A stretch of DNA of 50,534 nucleotides from an uncultured Lachnospiraceae bacterium (GTDB taxonomy: Bacteria > Bacillota > Clostridia > Lachnospirales > Lachnospiraceae): positions 1 to 50,534 of the forward strand of contig CALWLN010000003.1 of the NCBI GenBank assembly GCA_944381535.1, written 5' to 3'. Both the position numbers and the translations under genes were made by a program. The notes beneath the pieces are model-generated. The model was not told where the DNA came from, did not search any database, and saw only the letters and a list, made by a program, of their open reading frames with translations. Below are positions 44,442 through 50,534 of the stretch, piece after piece. Within the stretch, counting starts at the first letter, position 1; each line of letters begins with the position of its first letter.

Positions 44442-45619
44442 TCTACGGTATATTAAAGGAGAACAAGGAAGGGGAATATCGGGTGATTTCCACTCCCGCG
44501 GAGGTAAGGAGCATTGTGGCGGCCGGGCATAAGGTTCTGGCACAGCATGACTGCGGGGCTCGGGCAGGATTTCCGGATGAGGCCTATGGGGCGGCGGGAG
44601 CGGAAATTGTGGAAACCGCCGAGGAGATTTACAGACGCTGTGATATGGTGGCGAAGGTCAAGGAGTTTAAGCCGGAGGAATATGGCCTGTTAAGGGAAGG
44701 ACAGATCATCTTAGGCTGCATTCATCCCGCCGGGCACCCCCAGGAAGTGGACGCCATATTAAAAAGCAAATGCATTGCCTTTACCGCGGAGGACTCCCAT
44801 CGTCATGGCTCCCCCTTCTGTGAGGCTGCGGGAAAGCAGGGAGCGTTGTTCGGCCTGGAATCCATGCTGACCATCAACGGCGGAAAGGGAAAATTTGTGG
44901 GAGGTCTGGCCGGCGCGCCCGGCATGAATGTGCTGATCCTGGGCGGAGGAACCGTAGGCCAGGGAGCGCTCCAGGTATTGTATGCCCTGGGAGCCAATGT
45001 GACGGTCATGGACATCAATGTGGGCTTGCTTCGCGCCTTGAGCTATCAGTATGAGGGGAAGATTGACACCATGCTGTGCAATAAGGAAACCATTGCCAGT
45101 GTGCTGTCCCGCACCGATATGGTGGTAAACTGTGTCAAGTGGCCCAAGGAGCGGAAGGATTTTCTGATTGACAAAGAGATGTTAAAGCTTATGGAGCCGG
45201 GCTCGGTGCTGGTGGATATCTCCAATGACGATCCGGGTGCCATCGAATCCAGCCATGAGACCCACCATGACAATCCCCGCTATGTGGTAAACGGCGTGGT
45301 GCACTACTGCGTCAGCAATATTCCCAGTGCCATCGCCCACTCCTCCTCGGTATGCTGCGCGGCGGAGATTCTGCCTCTGATTCTGGGGCTGTTGAATGAC
45401 GGCGTGGAGGAAACCTGTGTCAGGGACGGCTATTACCGCAGATGTCTGACCGCCTATAAAGGGATTCTGACCCATGAGGAAACCAGCGTGGTGCAGGGAA
45501 GACCCTGGGCCCGCCCGGAGGATGTGCTGGGAATCCGGTATCGGGACCTGGATCCGGCGCCGCCGGCCACGACCACCAGGTCTACCAATTTTTTGAAGCT
45601 GCATTCCCAGCCAGGATGA
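44438..45619 (+). CDS. Alanine-dehydrogenase-like NAD(P)-dependent oxidoreductase
   Basis: 393 residues with the AlaDH/PNT N-terminal domain (ENKEGEYRV, VAAGHKVL, VAKVKEF) and C-terminal Rossmann domain (LILGGGTVGQGALQVLYALGANVTVMDIN). The arginine, lysine and histidine used by alanine dehydrogenase (in GEYRV, KVKE, CIHPAG) are kept, and an aspartate lies in DISNDDPG. Sequence otherwise differs from standard Ald, so substrate may be a different amino or opine-type acid. Translationally coupled to the GH3 gene (ATGA), an odd partnership. The Pro/Thr-rich tail is unusual. Converges on the next gene with a 12-bp gap. Confidence 0.78.
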   Translation: MIYGILKENKEGEYRVISTPAEVRSIVAAGHKVLAQHDCGARAGFPDEAYGAAGAEIVETAEEIYRRCDMVAKVKEFKPEEYGLLREGQIILGCIHPAGHPQEVDAILKSKCIAFTAEDSHRHGSPFCEAAGKQGALFGLESMLTINGGKGKFVGGLAGAPGMNVLILGGGTVGQGALQVLYALGANVTVMDINVGLLRALSYQYEGKIDTMLCNKETIASVLSRTDMVVNCVKWPKERKDFLIDKEMLKLMEPGSVLVDISNDDPGAIESSHETHHDNPRYVVNGVVHYCVSNIPSAIAHSSSVCCAAEILPLILGLLNDGVEETCVRDGYYRRCLTAYKGILTHEETSVVQGRPWARPEDVLGIRYRDLDPAPPATTTRSTNFLKLHSQPG

Positions 45620-45631
45620 GAGGAACGGTTG

Positions 45632-47575
45632 TTATAGGACGTTCCGTTCTTCGAAGAAGGGCTCTGCCAATTGGACAAAATGCAGGGTCTCATCCTGCAC
45701 ATACGCAAATTCACCGCTCTCAAACAGCTCCACCCGCCTGCCATGAACGCTCTTGATGGTTTTTGGTGAGATAAATTTATCAGCCAGACCGATGGGGGCA
45801 AAGCCTCCCGTCAGTGGAACCATCAGATAAAGCCGGAAATCGTCGGGGTTCTCCAGGGTAAGGGACGAAGTCTCGTCGGCGGAAAGAATCTGCAGACTGC
45901 GGCTGAAATGCTCGTAAACGGCAAAGGAATCTCCCGTGAGCCCTTCGATATCCTTAGGACCGATGGTTCCGGTCACCGGTTGTCCGTTTCGGCTCAGATT
46001 GAGAACGGCCAGCACGCCGGTATTTCCGCAGATATTTTGCAGCTTAAAAATATTGCCGGAGCGTTCCGGGCTTTCGGTGAGACAATCCCTGGAGGGCATG
46101 GCGGGCCGGTCACAGCGGAGAATACGGCCGTCGGAGAGAATCAGCGGCCATAGAATCTCCGGTCTGGTGCTGCCCAGCTCATCGCTGATGTAGATGGGAC
46201 CGCCGCTGACGGCGTGAATAAGGCTGTTTTTCATGGCCTGGTCGTCGTGGGTCCACCACATATCCCAGTCGGTATACATAAACTGGCCTATGAACAAGGA
46301 ATTATAAGCGCATTGCAGGACGTGTTTGGGGAACCAGTCCCGGTTGTCGGGCAGGAAATCGTCGCTGCACCTGCATATGGGGCTGATGGGCCGGTTCCAC
46401 AAATCCTCGCCGGCCAGCCCCATGCTGTTAATCAGCCGGTTATGAAAATGCCGGGCGGCAGCGGCCTCCAGGGCCGCGTGGATATTGCGGGCGCAGACGC
46501 CTACGGGAGCCAGTTCCTTGTAATAACGGCGTATCATGCTTTGGTTATCCGCCTTTACAAATACGGCTCCGCAGTCCTTGTAGAACTGGTAGCAGGTATC
46601 GTAAAAGCGGTAGGCTTTTTCATACTGAGGCGCGGGAAGAAATTCACCGTCCGGAGCCTGGAAGAAGATATCCCGGTATTTTCGGAAAAGCTCCCCCTCC
46701 GGGTCCACCCCCTTGTAGTAGCCGGTGCAGGGGTGCCAGAGCCCGGTCAGAATGCCCATTTCCCGTAAACTTGCAATACACCCGGCAAGGCCTTTCGGGA
46801 AACGCTCCGGGTCGGCCTCCAGAGAGTAGAGGGAGCCGCTGCGCATGATCAAGAGCATTTCATCATAATTTTGATACTCCTTGCCATAAAATTCATGAAC
46901 CTCGCCCCACATATCGTCCAGCAGAAACCATCTTACCGGAATCTGCTTGTCCTTCAGTTCTCTGGCCTTTGCCACCAGCGCCTCCTCATTGATCCGGATC
47001 CGCAGGGCATCCCGGCTGTCCCAGCCCAGATATTCGAACATATCCGGGTAGCGGCGCTCCGAAAAGGGCAGGCAGTTATTGCCCAGAAGCCGCAGTCCCG
47101 TGGCGACACATTTCTCAAAAAGTAAGAAGGGATTTTCCCCTCTGGCCGTGAGAAAAGCCAGGGCGTCACAGGTATTTAAATTGCTGTACCAGCTGAAAAG
47201 TCTTGCGCTTAAGCCCTCTTCAAAGCCCTCCAGTACGCATTTATACTGCTCCGATACCACTGGCAGCAGTACGCCGTAGGTACCGTCGGTTTCCTTCCAG
47301 AGAAATGCCTGGGTCTCGGGAGGAACAAGGCCCGGGTCATGGCCAAAAAAGGGTCTGCACCAGTATTCACAATGACGGTAATCCGCCATATAGCTTTCGA
47401 GATTGTGAAGGCCCCCAATTAACAGTCTCACGCCGCATTCCGGATCCAGGGCGCAGTTACAGGAAGCGTGTACGGACACGGCATGGACACCGTCGTGCTC
47501 CGTAACGGTGATTTGAATTCCGGAAAAAACGCGATGTCCGTCCAGACGCTGCAGCCATGCGCTTAATTCTAACAT
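45632..47575 (-). CDS. GH36-like (raffinose synthase/Sip1 family) glycosidase
   Basis: 647 residues from the ATG at 47575 (AGGAAAGGCAGG upstream); an in-frame start 10 codons earlier overlaps the GH4 gene. Clan GH-D features: WFLLDDMW, VFVKADNQ (likely nucleophile Asp) and CRCSDDFLPDN (acid/base candidate), with a C-terminal beta domain. Related proteins act on alpha-galactosides such as raffinose. No signal peptide. It follows the GH4 gene by 17 bp on the same strand, so both probably treat the same imported alpha-linked sugar. Confidence 0.85.
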   Translation of the reverse strand: MLELSAWLQRLDGHRVFSGIQITVTEHDGVHAVSVHASCNCALDPECGVRLLIGGLHNLESYMADYRHCEYWCRPFFGHDPGLVPPETQAFLWKETDGTYGVLLPVVSEQYKCVLEGFEEGLSARLFSWYSNLNTCDALAFLTARGENPFLLFEKCVATGLRLLGNNCLPFSERRYPDMFEYLGWDSRDALRIRINEEALVAKARELKDKQIPVRWFLLDDMWGEVHEFYGKEYQNYDEMLLIMRSGSLYSLEADPERFPKGLAGCIASLREMGILTGLWHPCTGYYKGVDPEGELFRKYRDIFFQAPDGEFLPAPQYEKAYRFYDTCYQFYKDCGAVFVKADNQSMIRRYYKELAPVGVCARNIHAALEAAAARHFHNRLINSMGLAGEDLWNRPISPICRCSDDFLPDNRDWFPKHVLQCAYNSLFIGQFMYTDWDMWWTHDDQAMKNSLIHAVSGGPIYISDELGSTRPEILWPLILSDGRILRCDRPAMPSRDCLTESPERSGNIFKLQNICGNTGVLAVLNLSRNGQPVTGTIGPKDIEGLTGDSFAVYEHFSRSLQILSADETSSLTLENPDDFRLYLMVPLTGGFAPIGLADKFISPKTIKSVHGRRVELFESGEFAYVQDETLHFVQLAEPFFEERNVL

Positions 47576-47592
47576 GATGATACCTGCCTTTC

Positions 47593-49014
47593 CTAAAATC
47601 CCCACCCCCGTGGCAGGAAGTTTTTCGTATTTGCAATCATATCCTCCACCAGGCTGCGCGCCTCATCGACGCCGGGGTTTTGACCCTTTACCAGCGGGTC
47701 GCGCAAAAAGGCCTCTACCACCATTTCTTTATCACATAAAAGGGATGCCTTTAAGATACGTTCATGGTTTTCGACGTGGGGCCAAACCAGCTCCCGGATA
47801 GCCTCCGGCATATCCCCGGTGGTGACGGGGTGTATCCGGTCACGATCAAACACCGCATTTGTCTCAACGATGGCGGAGGCAGGCAGATTGGCAATCTGTC
47901 CGGCGGTATTGGGTACGTTCACGTTGCTGATCAGTCTGCCGAAGCCAAGCAATGCTTTTATCAGCGCAATGCCCTCTTCGCCGGTGGGCGTAAGGTCGAT
48001 GGTTTCCTCTCCGGCCACCAGGCGGGCGCTCCGCTGTAGTCTTTCCTTAAGGTCCTCCTTGCGCCATGACACCGGAGTAAGCTTGAATTTCCAGCGGGCT
48101 ACGGTTTCTGGGTCATTCAGATATTCGTCCCCGGGCATGAATTCCGCCAGGTGCCGGTCTCCCGCCGCGCCCAAAAAGCCGAAGCGCTTATACAGATCCA
48201 TTTTTACCTGGTTTGCGCTGGAAAAATAGTTGTTCTTGCTCATCCAGTTTTCATCAAGGACAGGGGCGGGCTCGTAATTGTGTTCCATATACTCCTCCAG
48301 TACCGGGAACAGGTCATGGCCTTTATAGGAGGCGGAGGTAAACCAGGTAAAATGGTTGATCCCCGTCACGGTCACATCAATATCCTGCCAGTTCACCTGC
48401 TCTGCATGGCATACCTCCTGGTAGACGTCCCGCAGAAATCTCTGGGTGCCGAATACCTCATGGCAGCAGCCGAAGGCTTTGATTTCGGGAAAGACATGAT
48501 ACAGTATCTTGACGCACAGGGACATGGGATTGGTGTAGTTGATGACCCAGGCCTTTGGCGCGTAATCCCGGATTGCCTGGGCGAAGGTGACAAACATGGG
48601 CAGTGTCCGCAGCGCACGGATCATCCCGCCGGGGCCTGCGGTATCGCCCACGGATTGGTAAATGCCCAGACGCTCCGGCAGATGAACGTCGGACTCCATT
48701 TCGTCAAAGGTGCCGGGCAGAATGGAAATCACCACAAAGTCTGCGCCTGTCAGAGCCTCCTTAAGGGAGGGGACGGTCACGTATTCCCATTTGCCGGGGG
48801 CGTCCTCCCTGGCGGAAAGCCGGTTTCCGATGATGGCGTTGTTGTTGGCGGCCTCCATATCGATGTCATATAAGCGGACAGTCCCGGATAATTGGGGCTC
48901 CATGGCCAGATCTGTCATCAGATTCCAGGCCCATCCCCGGGAGCCGCCGCCGATGTAGGCAATCTGTAAGTCCCTCACTTTCATTTTCTGTTCGTTCGTT
49001 TCCTCGTATTTCAT
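47593..49014 (-). CDS. GH4 family alpha-glycosidase
   Basis: 473 residues. N-terminal NAD-binding fold (IAYIGGGSRGWAWNLMTDL), YTNPM, the metal and catalytic Cys-His in GCCHEVFG, and GINHFTWF. GH4 enzymes use NAD+ and Mn2+ and an oxidation-elimination mechanism. The CHEV motif is, from what I recall, the one linked to alpha-glucosidases, against CHSV (alpha-galactosidases) and CN.P or CDMP (phospho-glycosidases); specificity is therefore an inference. AAGGAGA precedes the start. It diverges from the AraC gene. Confidence 0.91.
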   Translation of the reverse strand: MKYEETNEQKMKVRDLQIAYIGGGSRGWAWNLMTDLAMEPQLSGTVRLYDIDMEAANNNAIIGNRLSAREDAPGKWEYVTVPSLKEALTGADFVVISILPGTFDEMESDVHLPERLGIYQSVGDTAGPGGMIRALRTLPMFVTFAQAIRDYAPKAWVINYTNPMSLCVKILYHVFPEIKAFGCCHEVFGTQRFLRDVYQEVCHAEQVNWQDIDVTVTGINHFTWFTSASYKGHDLFPVLEEYMEHNYEPAPVLDENWMSKNNYFSSANQVKMDLYKRFGFLGAAGDRHLAEFMPGDEYLNDPETVARWKFKLTPVSWRKEDLKERLQRSARLVAGEETIDLTPTGEEGIALIKALLGFGRLISNVNVPNTAGQIANLPASAIVETNAVFDRDRIHPVTTGDMPEAIRELVWPHVENHERILKASLLCDKEMVVEAFLRDPLVKGQNPGVDEARSLVEDMIANTKNFLPRGWGF

Positions 49015-49210
49015 TTGGTTTTTCTCCTTTCCGGATACGGTGTTTTTGGTCCTGCACGCAGAAGCCCATTCTGCAAGGAGTCTTTTTGCGGCAGGTTGTA
49101 TGTTGTCTGACTGTCCTTAGTATAATAAAAAAATTGATAAAATGCTTAGAAAAATAGCGCCTTTTTCGTGAAATGTTATGATATCGGATACAAAAAATGG
49201 AGAAAGAGGA

Positions 49211-49239
49211 TTTACTTTTGGCCGGGAATAAACTACTAT
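49211..49239 (+). promoter_or_regulatory. Weak candidate promoter of the AraC gene
   Basis: TTTACT (49211-49216), 17-base spacer, TACTAT (49234-49239), 50 bp before the start. Another TATAAT at 49121 lacks a well-spaced -35. No inverted operator was clear in the 274-bp divergent gap. Confidence 0.3.
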
Positions 49240-49288
49240 AAAGACAGAGGTTACGGGCAGAAGTGACACGAAAAGGAGGAATAACGGA

Positions 49289-50167
49289 ATGAGTGATATC
49301 GTTTTTCAGGCGCAGATACCCGGTGTGTTTGCGGAGGAGACACTGCGTAGACAGAATTTTTTCATGGCCCGGCGGCATTTGCACGAGAGCACGGAATTGT
49401 ATTTTATGCTGGAGGGGGAGCGCTACTATTTTATTGAACAAGATACCTATCATGTGAAGCAGGGGATGGCGGTTTTGATCAACCGGGATCAGATCCACAA
49501 GACCAACATGGTCAGTGGAAGTACCGGCCACCGCCGTTTTCTGCTGCAGCTGGACCCTTCCGTGCTGGATGGTATGTTTTTCCTGCCTGAGATTCCGAAT
49601 GTACAGAGCTTTGGGGAGAACTACTGGGGTGTGGCGGAATTTTCGGAAGAGGACTGGCAGCAGGCGCTTCTGGTAATCGGGATGTTGAAGCGGGAGCTAC
49701 AGCACCGGGAGCCGGAGAGCAGCGCCATGGCGAAGCTGCTGGTCATGCAGCTTCTGGCGCTTTTTGTCCGAAGCCGCAGACAGCAGGAAATCGCCTGGCG
49801 TAAAAACAGGATATCCGGTCATCCGGTGCACACCGGTATCCATCAGACAGTTCATGAGGTTGCCATTTACCTGCAGAATCATTCCTCCGAGCCCTGTTCC
49901 CTGGATATGCTGGCGAACCGTTTTTATATCAGCAGGGCCTATCTGACCCGGATGTTCAAATCCGTCACCGGCTTCACCGTCACCGAATATCTGACGGTGT
50001 GCCGCATCCGGAAGGCCAGGATTCTGCTGGATGAGACAAAGCTCAGTATCACGGAGATTGCCGACCGGACCGGATTTGGCAACATTACTTATTTTGAAAA
50101 GGTATTTAAGGACATGACCCATATGACGCCTCTGAAATACCGGAACCGTTCAAGAGGGAATGGATAG
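49289..50167 (+). CDS. AraC-family transcription regulator
   Basis: 292 residues. N-terminal cupin-like sensor (HLHESTELYFMLEGERYYFIEQDTYHVKQG) and two C-terminal AraC helix-turn-helix motifs (about 205-285; LANRFYISRAYLTRMFKSVTG and ITEIADRTGFGNITYFEKVFK). Such regulators usually sense sugars and activate nearby glycosidase genes. It diverges from the GH4/GH36-like pair and ends 29 bp from uxaC. AAAGGAGG precedes the start. Confidence 0.92.
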   Translation: MSDIVFQAQIPGVFAEETLRRQNFFMARRHLHESTELYFMLEGERYYFIEQDTYHVKQGMAVLINRDQIHKTNMVSGSTGHRRFLLQLDPSVLDGMFFLPEIPNVQSFGENYWGVAEFSEEDWQQALLVIGMLKRELQHREPESSAMAKLLVMQLLALFVRSRRQQEIAWRKNRISGHPVHTGIHQTVHEVAIYLQNHSSEPCSLDMLANRFYISRAYLTRMFKSVTGFTVTEYLTVCRIRKARILLDETKLSITEIADRTGFGNITYFEKVFKDMTHMTPLKYRNRSRGNG

Positions 50168-50196
50168 CGGAGCCGTCATGGGCGTCCGCCGGAGTG

Positions 50197-50534
50197 TCAT
50201 AGTTCAAATCCGAAATACCGCACAGCGTTATTGTAACAAATATCTTTTACAATCTCCTCCAGCGTCTCGTAATCTGCCGGATATTCCCCGTCTTCCACCC
50301 AGGTTCCGAACAGGTCGCAGAGAATCCGCCGGAAATAGTCATGCCGGGTGTAGGATAAGAAGCTTCTGGAATCCGTCAGCATGCCCACGAACCCGGACAG
50401 GTTCCCAAGATTGGCAAGGGAGGAAAGCTGCTCCTGCATGCCGAGCTTGTGGTCGTTGAACCACCAGGCGGAGCCGTGCTGAATCTTGCTGACGGCGGAG
50501 GAATCCTGGAAGCAGCCAAGGATGGCGTCGATTG
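50197..50534 (-). CDS. uxaC: Glucuronate isomerase, C-terminal part (5' end outside window)
   Basis: Only the last ~112 residues are present; the frame stays open to the right edge. The C-terminal UxaC pattern is clear: [39 protein letters not shown] and [17 protein letters not shown]. The enzyme converts glucuronate to fructuronate (and galacturonate to tagaturonate) in uronate breakdown. It suggests a uronate locus to the right. Confidence 0.93.
   Translation of the reverse strand, partial: IDAILGCFQDSSAVSKIQHGSAWWFNDHKLGMQEQLSSLANLGNLSGFVGMLTDSRSFLSYTRHDYFRRILCDLFGTWVEDGEYPADYETLEEIVKDICYNNAVRYFGFEL

Overview
The window looks like the chromosome of a gut Firmicute, most likely a Lachnospiraceae (Clostridium/Enterocloster-type) species. 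Reasons: GC-rich coding DNA with AGGAGG-type ribosome binding sites, Ami/Opp-type peptide transporter proteins, dockerin and InlB-type surface proteins, a tRNA without an encoded CCA tail, and several carbohydrate-use genes. I see no phage, transposase, CRISPR array or rRNA.

Layout. 1-5.1 kb: the 3' part of a large wall-anchored Ig/InlB-repeat protein, a decayed dockerin surface-protein gene (truncated signal peptide, in-frame stop, frameshift), and a small coiled-coil protein built on a 14-copy 21-bp array. 5.2 kb: tRNA-Val(CAC). 5.4-20.7 kb: an anaerobic purine/urate catabolic locus arranged around one divergent regulatory region at about 11.1-11.36 kb. Leftward run regulator-ygeX-ygeY-ygeW-arcC; rightward run ssnA-ygfK-hydA, then ridA-tetR-NCS2 permease-XdhC-like factor. 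20.7-21.5 kb: an AT-rich island that appears to have entered the 3' end of the XdhC-like gene. 21.5-24.6 kb: a ComEC-like metallo-beta-lactamase-fold lipoprotein and an aminopeptidase P.

25.0-41.1 kb: a DeoR-type regulator divergent from a long run encoding a complete Opp/Ami-type peptide ABC transporter, an NlpC/P60-like lipoprotein and a 2278-residue membrane-anchored protein with about 12 repeated modules. 41.1-45.6 kb: an esterase-like hydrolase, a GH3 glycosidase and an alanine-dehydrogenase-like enzyme. 45.6-50.5 kb: leftward GH4 and GH36-like glycosidases, an AraC regulator, and the 3' end of uxaC.

How the genes work together. The purine locus carries the ygeW/ygeX/ygeY/ygfK/ssnA/hydA/arcC set known from E. 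coli and reported in purine- and urate-degrading gut anaerobes. A likely scheme is: purine uptake by the NCS2 permease; redox chemistry by YgfK; ring opening by SsnA and HydA; removal of ureido groups by YgeY and YgeW; ATP from carbamoyl phosphate via ArcC; 2,3-diaminopropionate to pyruvate plus ammonia via YgeX; and 2-aminoacrylate clearance by RidA. The order of steps is inference. The least described part is the transporter-NlpC-giant-repeat-protein run, whose two last proteins share a repeat module.
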